Position numbers and translations under genes: made by a program. A stretch of 64,000 bases of DNA, from NCBI GenBank assembly GCA_947179485.1, contig OX359247.1, positions 34,882,801 through 34,946,800 on the forward strand, given 5' to 3'. This DNA comes from Allacma fusca. Lineage: Eukaryota > Arthropoda > Collembola > Symphypleona > Sminthuridae. This document shows positions 1 to 12,663 of the stretch, one piece after another. Positions within the stretch are counted from its first letter, which is position 1. Every line of letters starts with the position of its first letter. The notes under the pieces are model-generated. The model saw nothing but the letters and a program-made list of their open reading frames with translations, had not been told where the DNA came from and did not search any database.

Positions 1-133
1 TCACATTATTGCTTAAATCAACCGATTCGAAAAAATATTTAATTGGCTAAAAAATAAATGGACTAAACATGTCCGTTGAGAATGAGAAGATAAGCAAATA
101 ATCATTTTGGTAATAAATTATGGCCTGATCACT

Positions 134-389
134 TTCTCTTTCTCCATTCTTAATTTGCCTCTCACTAGGTTAGGTTCTAGGTTAAGTCCTGTGAATGCCG
201 TTAGGTTCTAGGTTAAGTCCTGTGAATGCCATTAGGTTTTAAGGTACATGCAATTAGAAGGTTCTCTTTCTCCATTCTTAATTTGCCTCTCACTAGGTTA
301 GGTTCTAGGTTAAGTCCTGTGAATGCAGTTAGGTTCTAGGTTAAGTCCTGTGAATGCCATTAGGTTTTAAGGTACATGCAATTAGAAGG
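134..389. repeat. Two tandem copies of a 128-bp unit
   Basis: The stretch starting TTCTCTTTCTCC at 134 recurs at 262 with period 128. Each unit contains two internal copies of a TAGGTTCTAGGTTAAGTCC-like block followed by TAGGTTTTAAGGTACATGC. Copies differ by only a few bases. The rest of the region up to 684 is AT-rich with no coding signal that I can see, and probably holds the promoter and 5' UTR of the next gene. Confidence 0.9.
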
Positions 390-684
390 TTGATACACGC
401 ACCTGTCGGTTAAAATATAAGTAACTTAAAATAGATCAAAATTAATTGCTCTAAACATTACTGAAATTCAAATACCAATGAAGATCCCATATATTGTATT
501 TTTGTAATTTGTAACTCATGCAAAACTAACACTATTACATCATCATTGGATGGAATATGGAATAGGATATAGCAGTTTAATTATTTCAGCTGAATAAGAT
601 TTCCTTTGGTTCTAAAATAATAAATACTACCCTTAATTTTTACAAGATAATACCTAGGTGTCGTAACTGTCGTAAAAATTAAAA

Positions 685-2779
685 ATGCTGAAACCAATTA
701 AAACAAAGCACTGTACTACTGGCCCTGCTGAACAGGAAGCAGACGAGAAGCTCCACGACATGGAGCTTCGACTAAAGCAACAGCAACGACTCCTCCATCG
801 GTTGTACCGGAAGCTGGAGAAGGAAGAGGGTGAGAACCGCTTGAAGCTGAATAAGTTCGCGGAGCAGCGGAAGGTAATTCGGATAATGCGGAGAGAGAAG
901 CAAGACTTGATGTTCCTAAGGAAGATGTCCCCGGACCCAGGGAAACCAAATACAGAGAATACTGCCAGCTCCTCCGGGGCAGTACAAGATATGATAGCCA
1001 TTTACGAAGATCATGTACAACTAGTTGAGGACTGCGCGGATTCATTAGTAGAAATTGGTCATTGCGTTGATTACGTGATAAGGCTCATGTACAGGTACCG
1101 AAACTCCATTCAGCAAAATTTTGGGACCTTGAAGTCTTCCGAGGAGTATGCACGGAGGCAAGAGACTTTAGAAAACCGGTTGCAAGTGTACTCCACCAAA
1201 TTCAGCAAAATCATGTGTGACAGTCAGAAAATTAAACTTGATATTGAGAGCTGGATGACGGACAGAGAAAAGTTCTTGCGCCGTTTGAGGGGTTACAAGT
1301 ACCATATCGGGCAGGTTTGAAGGTTTCACTAGGTTTTATAAAGTTAATTTTTTAAAAAAATTGAAAAAGTTTCCTTAAGAATTGGATTAATGTCATTTTC
1401 AGTCGAAAATCCTGATGAATTCTTATGTCTCGAAAGCGAACTCTGCTTATGACAAGTACGATGACTCTAGATTGCAGGACAAGTTAATCAAGAAGAGGAG
1501 TGCCATGGAATGTCAAATATTCGTGAGTGACTTGAAAGACTCCACTCGCTTGCTCCGGAATGACCGTTATCTTCGAGCTTTCATAGCGACAAAGTGTCAG
1601 GAGAGACCCTTTCTGGAGGGGGATTCGGATAGACTTCTTAGAAGAATGCAGACATTGGTCACGAATACGAAGAGACTCATCCCGGTGTACCGACGGGCTT
1701 TCAAGTTAATTGCGGATGAAAGTGGATATCCCAATGTGGACCACACCCTTCATGTTTATCTAGAGACGGAGCAACACAACTTTGCCTCGTTTCAATATGT
1801 TATAAACCTTGAAGATATTATTTATGTCTTGGATGGAGAAATTAACGCTATGAGAGAGAAAATTTTTACACAGAAGAAATCTCGAACATTGCTCCACAAT
1901 GACTACGTGAAAAAAATGAAATTTCGCAGAGAGGAGAATTTTTTTTTGAATATTGAAAGGGCTCAGGCCGTTGAACAAGTACTTTGATTTACTTTTTCTA
2001 GGTGATGGAAATTGTATAATTATATATACAATAATTATATATAATTGTAATTTATAAAATTTAGTTACATCAGGCAACGTCCAACGCGGAAATGTTAGTA
2101 CAGGAGGTTCATAAACTATTTCGTCTTGCGGGCTGTAATGAACAGGCTGTGGGGAAGTTTCTTGGTCAGAAATTGTTAATTAATACTATAATAGTTTTTA
2201 TATGGAAATATTTACGGGGAATCTTGCCCTTTTACAAATATCAACGAAACGGGACTGGGTATTTCAGGAAACACACATGGGTTAGCTGTTGAAAATGTAA
2301 TTCCATTTTTGAGAATCCTGGAAGTTCGGATCTTGCTTCTGCTGAGACGGCGGGAAGTAATGCAACGAGTTAAGATAGGCGGTAGACAAACTACTACTGG
2401 AATTATTTTTGCCAGTGGTCCAAAAGCAAGTCATTTCCCCAACAGAAACAAGACCTTTGGTGGGCCGTTTCAACCTCTGGTATTCATACCTCCAATTACA
2501 AAGCTATTAGCTTTTATTGATAAATATAAAACTGTTCATTTTGTCACTGCTATTTGTATGTTTGCAAAAATTTAGGTAACTATTCCCAATTCTTTTGACA
2601 CGGGTGAAAATGACGATGAGGATCGGAAGTTCGCCGTACGACCTTTAACCTACGAGGAACACTGGGAAAATTGTCAAAAGCTAGCAAGTCAAGCTGGTAG
2701 TTTTATGAAAGCTTTTGTTAGGACCGAATCCGCATCAGGGGATGAAGAATCAGCGTCTAACTATTCTGAACCCCTTTGA
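685..2779 (+). CDS. Outer dynein arm docking complex subunit, ODAD1/CCDC114/CCDC63-like
   Basis: Five exons with phase-matched junctions: 685-1314, 1403-1978, 2074-2164, 2268-2368 and 2576-2779, predicting 533 aa. The start ATG at 685 follows an in-frame TAA at 673. The protein is coiled-coil almost throughout. Residues about 10-80 are a Gln/Arg/Glu-rich helix. Exon 2 carries the family-like signature HNFASFQYVINL, comparable to the NFxxFNYVNE block of ODA-DC proteins. Exon 4 has ENVIPFLRILEVR, matching the ENV..L..IE.R segment near the family's C-terminus, followed by an acidic linker and RPLTYEEHWENC. The family docks outer dynein arms to axonemal doublet microtubules, so in an arthropod expression in sperm flagella or chordotonal cilia is expected (inference). 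Exact paralogue (ODAD1, CCDC63 or ODAD3) is unresolved. The last two junctions are the least certain. Confidence 0.75.
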
Positions 2780-3215
2780 ATTTCCTCTGAATAAATCCAG
2801 CTCATTTTTAGTTGCGGATTATTTGTTTAGTGGATCCGCCGGCGTTAAGCAGATTATGGGGAGATTTGTTATAACCGTCGTGGAAGGTGGTATTTATTTA
2901 AAGGAAGTGTTCTTAGCTAATAGCTAATGACTTTATTCCAAAAAGTTTAGAAATTGTATATATGCAATACGTGTATTTCAATATCTTTGGTGGTTAGTAA
3001 AATAGTAATAATTAATAATTAGTAAAATAATAACTAATAATTCCAGACTTGCAATAAATTCGGTTATAGGCAATCCAGCATAGTTTAGTATACGACGACA
3101 CATATAATAATTATTATTAATTGTTACTTATAACGTGCGCAAATAAAAGTTTAACACTGAAACACTGGGGCACTGTAAGAATATAACAAACAACGGGTGT
3201 ATTAAAAATTTGAGG
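2780..3215. other. Convergent intergenic spacer
   Basis: AT-rich spacer between the 3' ends of the dynein-docking gene (plus) and the antiporter gene (minus). Two AATAAA hexamers on the plus strand (about 2790 and 3052) could serve the upstream gene. Nothing else recognised. Confidence 0.6.
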
Positions 3216-5938
3216 TTAGTTCTCAGGAATATCTTGTGGCTCAAGGTCTGCAGATATACTAACTCTTGTTACTCTCGAAGTTCTCCGACTAGAAGGTTTC
3301 TCAGATAAGCTCCCATAATCCCTTTTCCCTTCATTTATTAAACTTGTGGCCGGCTCAAGGGTTTCATTTTCGTAAATATGCCGGAGTGTTAATGTGTCCT
3401 TCTTTTGCAGGAGCTTTGGCCCAATGAGTGTGATAACGGAAGCACCCAGTGGGGCTGTGACCAATATGGCTACAACAGCAATTGTAAGCACTTGGAGCCC
3501 CAGGGTTGTTTGTACGGGATCTATGGTAGTGAAACTTCGAGCTGCATCTAGGGCCACGGGGCCAAGGGCAGCCTAGAAATTATGTCAGAAAAAATAAACT
3601 AATTATTATTGAAACAGTTATTAATGATTTAAATAATTATGTACTTCAATTACAGCAAGGCCGACACTAACCTGAACAGTTGCTTTAGGTATCCAAGCCA
3701 AAGCCACAAATATCTTCTCTTTTTTATTGAAATCGGAACCGTGAAGCATTGCAAAAGTAATTATGAAACGACCCTGGAAATTTTATTTAACATGGTTAAA
3801 TCAATCTGAACAATTTCATTTATGGGGACAATAGGATCAAAATAGGGTTCATATTTTTACTGTAAACAAAAATATTTGCTTACCAAAATTCCAAGAACCA
3901 GGCAGAGTGCTCCGTAACCAACAACTCTACCATCTAAGTTTAATATATCAAGTTCCCATCCTATCAAACCAAACAGCAAGGGCTGGAAGACATACCAAAG
4001 GATTCCAAAGGCCCAGCTCAAAGAGTCCTGTGAGTATTTAATACGAAGGCATTCATTCATCATTGAACATTTTACAAAAGTATAAAAATAGTGTATAAGA
4101 TGCAGGTGATAGTATTTATGTAAGGGATCATTCATTACATCATCAATATCATTCCTCAGCATGTTCTTCTTCCGCAGTAGTAGCCCAGCCATAAATGCCA
4201 GGATAAGACACGCCAATGGACCTGCACCAGGATAGCCCACGTATTTAAACCCAAAGATGGAGATAATTCCTCCTCCAAAAGTGTACAAGACGTGAAGAAA
4301 CTTATCCCGTCTTGATCGCTACAAAAACAAATATCATATTTCCCATGTGAGATGCAATTAAGTTAGTTGCAAATAACAAAAAAGTGTCCCCTAAGTACAT
4401 CCGATCTGTTCAGTAAAAGTACCTTAATATTCCTGAGAAGAACAATTCCCATAATATAACCCCAAATCAATCCAAAGGCGACCCCAAAAATGACTTCCAC
4501 GGGTCCCTGGATGATAGACTCAACCACACCCCCCATCGAAAACACAAATCCGACACATATTCCAAACAAAGAAATGGACAAGATATCCGCTAGACTGGAC
4601 ACTGCTACCACCACAGTAGAAATCCCATTCTCGAGCTGATACCCTCGTTTTTTGAGACCCAGTAAACAGGGAACAATAACTGCTGGCGAGACAGCTGATA
4701 TTATGAATCTGTATACATACAAAAGATAAGATTTATCCTTATTAGACAATATTAGACACATGCAGTTTTTCATTTCGGGCATTCTCCAGAAACCACAGAT
4801 CAAAAATACCAGAAGACCCTTACCCCAAAAGAAAAGCCCAGCTCCATGGGAAATCCAGCATAAATTTTGTCCCTATGGCTACAATAACTGCTTCAAAAAA
4901 GGAAGGGACAAATGCCAGGGACAGTACAAAGCCCTTAAGTTTCATAAGTGCACTAGGATCCAGTCCTATTCCAGCCTTGATTAGGATTATTACCAGGGCT
5001 ATAGACCTACACAGAAGAAACGAACATAAAAAATTAATTACGTTATATGAGTCAAAGTAATTATTAAGTTAATGTTAAACTTGGATTTATTTTAACTCCT
5101 TAAAAATTATTGGGGTTGGACAAAATTTACTTGAGCTATACAAAAAAATCATTTGTAAATATCTGTGTATGTGTCGCAAAATCATTTTTAAAAACAACTT
5201 CCCAATATCATTATATAAACACCTCATTAAACTAAAATTATGTGTAAATACATAAATTTCAACCAAATTTTGTACAGGTTTAGTCAAAATTAAAACCTCA
5301 TTAAAACATTAGGAAGTCGTAATATGTATGTATGTATGTAATTACATACCTCAAGGGTGACGAGACATTGGTAGTGATACTTGAGCCAATAATGTCAACA
5401 TAAGGAACATTCCTTATAATAACCCCGATAGCAAGCATGCCCAACAATGCAGGCAATTTTACGAAGCGAACAAGCAAACCTGGAAAATGTACACCATGTC
5501 ATTTTATAAAAACATCAAAATTACGGTAATGACATTCATAACCTTGAAAGAACACATCATAAAACGACATTAAAGTATCAAACGTCCTCAAGAAGAACTC
5601 CATGCAAGGACCAAAATGTAATTACCTAAACCAATGCCTCCAACTTCTATAATAAACAAGGCAAATAAAATCCCTCCCGGGAGTGCGATTTCCCCAAAGA
5701 GCAAAAATAGAATTGTCCAAAGTAGGAGGGGTAAAGTAGTATAAACAACGAATTTATGCACTAAACGATGGGGTCGCCACTGAATGGCAATATCACTTAA
5801 TTTATAAAACGTCCACGAATCCGTGTCATCCCCGATGAGTTCTTCATCTTCATCATCCGAGTATGACAAACTAGTAATTAATTCCCCATCAAGAGTCCCC
5901 TCAAAATCTGCCACGGGATGGGGTTTTTTCGATTCCAT
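3216..5938 (-). CDS. Sodium/hydrogen exchanger 9B (NHA)-like antiporter
   Basis: Exons on the minus strand: 5938-5626, 5479-5350, 5006-4824, 4708-4423, 4318-3884, 3773-3672 and 3572-3216, all phase-consistent. Exon 5 may contain a further in-frame 111-nt intron (4138-4028, GT..AG); removing it gives 564 aa, close to the roughly 540 aa of human SLC9B2, against 601 aa if retained. Recognisable NHA blocks in order are an acidic N-tail, RFVKLPALLGMLAIGVIIRN, IKAGIGLDPSALMKLKG, SAVSPAVIVPCLLGLKKRGY, GYPGAGPLACLILAFMAGL, FQPLLFGLIGWELDI and ALAWIPKATVQAALGPVALD. About 12 hydrophobic segments fit a CPA2 antiporter exchanging Na+ or Li+ for H+ across plasma or organelle membranes. The paired Asp of the family (human NHA2 D278-D279) reads Ala-Asp here (SSLADILS). 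Confidence 0.9.
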
Positions 5939-6932
5939 TTTTATTATTTTTCCTTACACTACTACTTACAGTATTATAACGGGTGGCAGGAAAAATGAAA
6001 TAGTTATTCACACTATCATTGTTTTCAAACTAACATGGTTTCGTTGTGCACTTGTGTAAATGTTTAGTGTTATTATAAATGTGTCCGTCCAGTCCAACTG
6101 CAACGATATTACTGCATAATGTGATTTTACATAACAGAATGTTTTTTAGGAGCCCTACTCCTTGCTCGTTTAATGCTGTCACGAGATTCCCTACATCTAC
6201 CTCGGTCAGCATTACCTTGGATTCAGTTTAATATTACAAGTTCTCTCGTACTCCCAATAGTACTATGGAGTTACATCTCTTCCCAATACTCGGTTGCTTT
6301 TTCGATATATGTTACGTTTGGCAAATACATACGTGAGACTCATGATTTTTGTGTCTAGTGCATACATTCAGATAGGATTTTTTGTCATAGGAAAAAAACA
6401 AGTTTTTTTTTATCAGTTCACTTCTGACATACCTGGACGGCCTTACCTGAGTTACCTCCTAGCGATTAGATTACATGAGGTGTACCTACAGTTATGTACC
6501 AATTCAGCTAGATGCGCAGTGTTATTCTGATGGACATCACTATTACCCGTAATTCTATATGTATGTATCCTTATACTGTGTTATTTAGTCAGCTCCTAGT
6601 AACTTGTTTGTTGTCTCCCTCAGCAATTTTGTGAGGAGCCAAGCGTTTAGTTCTGAATGTGCTTACATATTAAGTCCTTACTTACACGTGCGTACGAATA
6701 ATAGTATAAACACGTCTGCTTCGTACATGTAATTTTTGTATAATTTTTATATATATAAAATCACGGCTAAACACGTGAAGGACCTGCAAACGTTCAATCT
6801 ATATCTACTTTTTCCTGGGTGGGTATTTGCTGTTACACATGTTGTAATTATCTATTAATTATAGTAGATCCAAAAGTTTGGTGAGAAGGGCAAACATAGG
6901 TTAAAATGTAAATAGAATGACAACTGGCTGCA
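5939..6932. other. Intergenic region, head of NHA gene to tail of scramblase A
   Basis: AT-rich, with only short shadow frames. It should contain the NHA promoter just above 5938 and the 3' UTR of the scramblase below 6933. No repeat or RNA gene recognised. Confidence 0.5.
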
Positions 6933-8309
6933 TTATTTATTGTAATATAGGATATACCAGGTTAAAAATCCAAGTAAAATACAAAATACGACAAAAAATG
7001 AGAGAGTCAAAAATCCGGATCCATACCAACTAAATAGACAGGAAGACTGTGTTTCGCAAAAGGTAAAATCCTGTGAAAAATATTGAGTGAAACAAAACTA
7101 TAGTCGTTTTTTTACTTCAGTACTGTAAACATTTAGCATCTGGTGACAAACTCATATGTGGGGAGAAATCTTACAGTCATTATCCCCGCTCCCATGACCA
7201 AAGCTTTGAGTTCGCAAGTAAATTCCTTGGGAAACTGCATGCCAAATACAACCCCTCGAAAGTCTCTGCCTGAAAAGTCGGAGATGACGTTAAATGTCCC
7301 GATGACCTGAGCTGTCATGGAAGGATTATCTGGCTCAATGCTCAAAATGTTCATTGGCTCATGGGATCGAATGGAGGGACACACGCAGTTGACTTTCTTA
7401 GGTCCCTCGATCCTCATAATGACATCACCTTTCCCGTCCAGTATTTCAAAGGACAAGCCATAGCTCCATACTTGCTTAACTTCCCCGAGTAGTTCACCGT
7501 TCGTTTTGTACACCTCAACATTCTACGTACAAACATAATGAGTAATTAATAAGGGTTAAATTCATCAGACTCAACTCAACTACTCTCAGGTATTAGATGG
7601 ATGCAAGGACAAGTTATGATTCTTTCACAAACATTTCCATAACATTTTGATCCAAGGAAACAAAGCGAGCAACTGGAGCGCCGACAAATTCTGAATATAT
7701 GCTGTTTTTTTGCATCAATAATGAAAACATCAAATGGACGGCTGGAACCACGACGAGATGAATGCTCTTCTGCTTTGTACAAGAATCTCCCGAAGGCATC
7801 CACTATCCGGTATGTGTACAACTTTCCATGGTCATTGTTGTTCACTGTACGAAGGTTATTATGTCAGAGGTCTTTTTCTAGTAAAATAGCAGACAGTATA
7901 TTGCAATTTTACTGTTATTGTCAAATACTTACACGTCTCCTCTCCTTCTATATACAAAACAGGGGTCTCAGACAGTGCTGTCACCCCCACCGGATAGTCA
8001 CTTAAAATGGGACTGGACACGGAATGAACTGGAAACATTACACGGACCATGGCTCATTATTAGTTACCAATACATTTGACATTTTAATGAGGGATTCGTA
8101 TATTTTAATTTGTAACATGCAACAGATCATGATCACAACTGCATTGTATCCATATTCTGGAAATTGAATTTACTATTTGGGTATGGAGGGATTCGTCCAG
8201 TTCCACCAGTCTGTCCCTGAATTTGTGGAGGTTCAGTTGAAGTAACAAGGGCTGGATTTTCTGGAGCTGGAATCTTGCTGTTCGATATTATTCCAGGAGT
8301 TCCCAACAT
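6933..8309 (-). CDS. Phospholipid scramblase-like protein A
   Basis: Five exons: 8309-8174, 8028-7933, 7844-7633, 7522-7175 and 7070-6933 (309 aa). Exon 1 gives a Pro-rich N-terminus (PAPENPALV, GRIPPYPN), as in many scramblases. Exon 3 has GSSRPFDVFIIDAKKQ and a Cys-rich stretch (CSLCFLGSKCYGN), corresponding to the RPF and palmitoylation regions of the family. Exon 4 has GEVKQVW, IEGPKKVNCVC and VVFGMQFPKEFTCELKALVMG, corresponding to the C-terminal barrel and EF-hand-like region. Exon 5 adds a tail with one strong membrane segment (LTLSFFVVFCILLGFLTW) absent from classic short scramblases. The family moves phospholipids between membrane leaflets or binds membranes, and activity here is not proven. 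This is the copy closest to the canonical sequence. The ATG at 8309 was chosen because splicing from GTAAAT at 8173 keeps frame with exon 2. Confidence 0.82.
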
Positions 8310-9004
8310 CTCAAGTCTTTAGTCCCCCTTGGGGGGGTGTTATCACCGCCACATTTGATACATTTGGTTGAAAATAAGTTGAGGATAGTAATTTCGCTGC
8401 AATAATTAGATATACTTTCTAAACTACTTAATTTTGAGATTTTGAAGGCTACCCTGAAGTTTTCTGAATCTTTGTATTTTCACTTTCATATTCTGACTCT
8501 GACACTTCAGGAGTATCATGAAGGGATGAATTACGTTATTTACTGCTATTTGTAGTAATGGATACCAGTAGTTTAAAATTTAAATAACACTAATATTTTG
8601 AGATGTTCTTACAACCAGCATTCTTGTACACAATCCCGTTTCCGCCTTTTTACAGCCTTTCTAGCTATGTGGATACTAGTAGGGTTTGCAGGTCTCTGTG
8701 TGTGTGGTCAGCTTGCTTGTTGTTTTAGAGAGCCTCAGTAAATTGCAAGCTCGTTCATTCGTCAAAAAATTGTTGCAGATTTTTCTGCTGATTATTTTAA
8801 AACAATTTAAAAAAATGTGTGTAAGTTGGATAATAAATATGATGTACAAAAATAACCTCGGAGACAAGTGACAGGCAACAAGTTCCGCATTCCTTGAAGA
8901 TTTGCATGCAATGATGCATGAAAGTATTAATATTTATCCAAAGTTAGGACTCGCTTCAAGTTCCGAACTCCAGAAGTAAACAAGAGGGAAACTCCAGCGG
9001 ATTC
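8310..9004. other. Intergenic region between scramblases A and B
   Basis: No coding exon supported. A poly-C/poly-G short palindrome (CCCCCTTGGGGGGG, 8324-8337) lies just upstream of scramblase A. The remainder is AT-rich. Confidence 0.5.
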
Positions 9005-11318
9005 TTAAAGTAATATCCATGCAACAACGAAGACAAATGAGGCTGCGGCGACTAGTATAATCAGGATTAGAAGCCAAAAGATATTCCCGTAGAGGCTACA
9101 CACACCGGGATTATTTTCGTAGTAGGACAAGTACTAAAATTAGAATTTAAATCAATAGGGATTAAAGGTATAGTCGGAATTAATTCCAACATGAAATGCC
9201 AGTTAAACTCAAAACACTTTTCTACGATTGTAATGTGTTTGTATAATTACCAAAAGTGTCCCAGCAGCCAAAATTATGACCTTTCTCTCTGGTTCAATGA
9301 GAGATAGGAAGCGGACGGTAAATATGAAGGGGTCATCTGTAAATGTTTTTGGAGAGGAATAAACCCGCATGTCCCCGCACAATTCTTTAGAAGGATCCGT
9401 ACCACTACCGACATACACTTTAAATTCCGTATCCTTTCCGATGTAGTTCCTCAAGCAAAATCTTTGGTTCGGCCCTTCCAGAAACATTACAGTGGTTCCA
9501 GAAACACTTTCAATCTCGTACTGTAGCTTCCCACAAGTATATAATTGCTTTATCCTTCCTATCATTTCAGAGCTCGAACCTTTGTTGACAGTTCCAACCT
9601 ACGGATTAGCAGGAAAATCGGTACCATTTCTGATACTGATTTTGGACATGCATAACCGACTTGCAAGGAAACCTTGCGGTATGTAAAATTGATATTGGAA
9701 TGAATATGTAAATATTCGCTATATAGACATCCATTATAGCGAAAATACTTTCAAAGTATTGCCTGATGTCGTCTTACTGTATTGACTCAGACTAAAAAAT
9801 CATTTTCACTAATCCGATTCATTTCTTACAGAAATTAACGTGCAAAATTTAAACGGAGACAGGGGAAACCCTCAAAATTCACGTTAAATGGACATTAAAA
9901 CTTTTGGCGAACTCTAGCGGCCTAACCTGATCGATCTGGCACGAACTTTAGTGCGGGTTTCGACATTGGGATAGGTTCTATCAGATTACAAAATTTCATT
10001 CCGACATCAAGTTGGCATACCGCGAGGGTTCCTTGTTAGCAAAAAACACTTACACTGCCGCAACATTGCACTCCGAAGCAACATAGGATAAAATTCTTGG
10101 CCCGTTCAAGAGTAAATGCAACTTCCTTGTCGTCGTTCATAAATGTGAGCAAAAATGGACGACTTCCACCCTTCAAATTCGATATCTCCTGAGCTGTGCA
10201 AAGTCGGCGCTTTTTCTCGTCATAAATGTTATAAATTAGTACGTCGTTTCGGCCTTGTCCTACAAAAACCAATTCAAAATAAAATATTTCTTTAAATACA
10301 GGGATCATTGTAATTTGTTTTGCTCATACCTTGACTTCCTAAAGTAAGGGTCATGTGGACCGTTGTAGCTTTCGCAACTCCATCAATCAGTAAGGAATGT
10401 GGTTTATTGATAAAGGTCTCATCTTGAAAGAACGTTTATGAACAAATTATTATGGGAAAAAGACTTTCGTAATAATTATTTATATTAGAAGCATTGCATA
10501 GCAGCTTTATTTAGCTTTATATGGGAAATATAATTATATTTTAGCATAAAAATACCTTGATGCTGGACATTAGATGGAATGAATTCCCCATCCTTGTTGA
10601 TCTTATTAGCTACTTTTTTCTTTTTCTTGCGCTGGCCCTGTTTTTGTTTTCCAGGTGAAACCTTTGATTTATTACCGAACATTTTTTTCGCCGGTGTCTT
10701 ATTATTTCCCGGGGCTCCTTTGGCCCTCTTGACTGGTGGAGGTGTACTACTTTTGTTGTTTGGAGTACTTGGTGCTTTTGGCTTATCCTTTTTCTTCGTC
10801 ATATTTTTCAAGGAAGATTGCAATCGCTGAAATTTTGTTTTAGAAAGAGGTTGTGGTGGACCTTTCGACGTTGGAGGAGGGTGTGGATTTGCAGCAGGAG
10901 TGGCGGCTGGTTTCGAAGCCGGGGTTGTGCTCGTGGTTGATCGTGCATCAGAGCTGGGTGGTGGTTTTGGTACAGTGACCGGTTTTGATGGGGGCGCTGG
11001 TTTTGGTTTGGGTGGTGGTGGAGATGCCGGCGCCGGGACTCCTGTGGGCTTTGCAGTAGCACTTACTGTACGTAATTGACTGTCATTTGAGGATATCATA
11101 ACTGGTTTTTCCATAACTGGGAGCCCGGTGGTCGGTGCGTTGGTTGAATGCTGAATTTGAGTATCAGCTTTTGGCACCCCCGAAAGATCTTTTATACCGT
11201 CTGGATGAAGTCTACTACTAGTCTGCTTCTGTTGACCACCACTACCTTGCCGATTGCTGCGCCCCGATGACCCTGACCCCGTCGTTGAAATTCTTGTCGG
11301 CTTTCGGACAGACGGCAT
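9005..11318 (-). CDS. Phospholipid scramblase-like protein B with long Pro/Lys-rich N-terminus
   Basis: Five exons: 11318-10556, 10422-10330, 10259-10054, 9598-9251 and 9133-9005 (512 aa). Exon 1 encodes about 254 residues of disordered sequence: a Ser/Arg/Gly start, a Pro-rich centre (SPPPPKPKPAPP) and a Lys-rich end (GQRKKKKKVANKINKDGE). Exon 3 keeps GGSRPFLLTF and a double-Cys stretch (CCFGVQCCGS). Exon 4, exactly 348 nt as in A and C, keeps IKQLYTCGKLQYEIE, FLEGPNQRFC and FIFTVRFL, but the Ca-binding-like segment is degenerate. Exon 5 supplies a C-terminal membrane anchor (NIFWLLILIILVAAASFVFV) after CSLYGN. The basic tail before the core might direct membrane or nuclear binding (inference). 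Splice phases (1,1,0,0) equal those of A and C. Confidence 0.82.
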
Positions 11319-12663
11319 TTTGAATTTGAATCAGGTATTACAGTTTTAAAAATATGGCCAAACCGATACGCGTATACGTTCCTGTGATTGTGGTAATTAG
11401 ATGATGATGTTTCCCCCGACCACCTGATAACATATCAACAATTTAATACGGGGTTATTGGTCATGGTATGATGCGTGCTCATAAATAAAAGAGAAACTCT
11501 TTGCCAACCTCACACCGAAATTATTAAATTGCAAAACGTTCATAACACGTTCTAAAAATATTTGAACTTCAAACTAAGCTCACTTGATTTACCAGATGTC
11601 AGCCGGATCCCAAGGAAATATTTCAAAAATTTGCGATCACATTAGCACACGCACAGTGGTTAAAGACGCCAACAAAAAGCACAATTATAAAGCAATTATT
11701 ACAAGGGGAATTCTTGTTCAGATGGCAGTTAAAATTGAACAAATCATTGCATTCAAAGGTTATAATAATGCAGAGGCAGACAGCTACAGTATAAAGTCAG
11801 ATGCATTGTGCAAATAAGCATTCGTATTGCACAAGCTATTCTTCCGGCACTTCTTAGCCGACAATTCGTGGGTTGGTTATGGGACCTCGAACTCAAAACA
11901 AACCCTCTACTTCTACTTGGCACCTGTTGTTCCGTTTCCGTTCCGCCGTTATTATTGTATCTGTCCCAATTTCCACTTTTCCAAGGTAGGGACTGCGTTG
12001 AGTAACGAAATGTGTGGACTTGGGGATGCGGGCGGACTGCGAATGTTGTAGTTTGTTGGATAAGTAGCAATTAAGGGTACTACATATCTCAATTTAGTTT
12101 AGTAACTCTGTTCTGTACAATGTAATTACACACAGTATGTGTATGTATGTGTGTAGCTAGCGCTAACAGGTGACGATTGACGATAGTTTAAGTAAGATAT
12201 AAGATAGCATTAGCATTTTAGCAAGAAGAGTCCTTCAATTAATATTTTTTATTTACAAACATTTTAGAAGGAAAGTTTTGTAGTGGTGTTCAAGTTCAAA
12301 CCAAATCTCTATTGTTTTGTTCGTTTTATAAAATGCTCAAAAAAGGAACATCGTTATCATTTCGCACGGATAAATTGTTGAATTTTTGCGATTTTATTGC
12401 CATAGCATAGATATGCATATTAAGTTTTGTGGAAGAAATAATCCCACGAGATGCAGATACCGATTTCAGTTGCAGTGCAATTATTCGAATTCCAGTATTT
12501 ACACATATCTGTATCACTATCATTAATTAATTGTGTTGGATAAATTACATGATTAACCCAACGGTTAATGCTTTCGGTAAAACTATTAATACTGTATGGA
12601 ACATAATTGAAAACATGAGATGGAAAAAAGGTTGCTTTTAATATAAAAATCATAATTTCCATG
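11319..12663. other. Intergenic region between scramblases B and C
   Basis: Contains only short open frames without homology that I can recognise on either strand. A short ATGTGTATGTATGTG microsatellite-like run lies near 12137. It probably includes the promoter of B and the 3' UTR of C. Confidence 0.5.

Noticed and set aside
134..389. TTAGG-like pieces suggesting telomeric DNA
   Set aside because: The TTAGG pieces are few and embedded in a 128-bp duplicated unit; there is no run of the pentamer.
11584..11817. 77-codon plus-strand frame between scramblases B and C
   Set aside because: No recognisable motif, no supporting splice context; compatible with chance.
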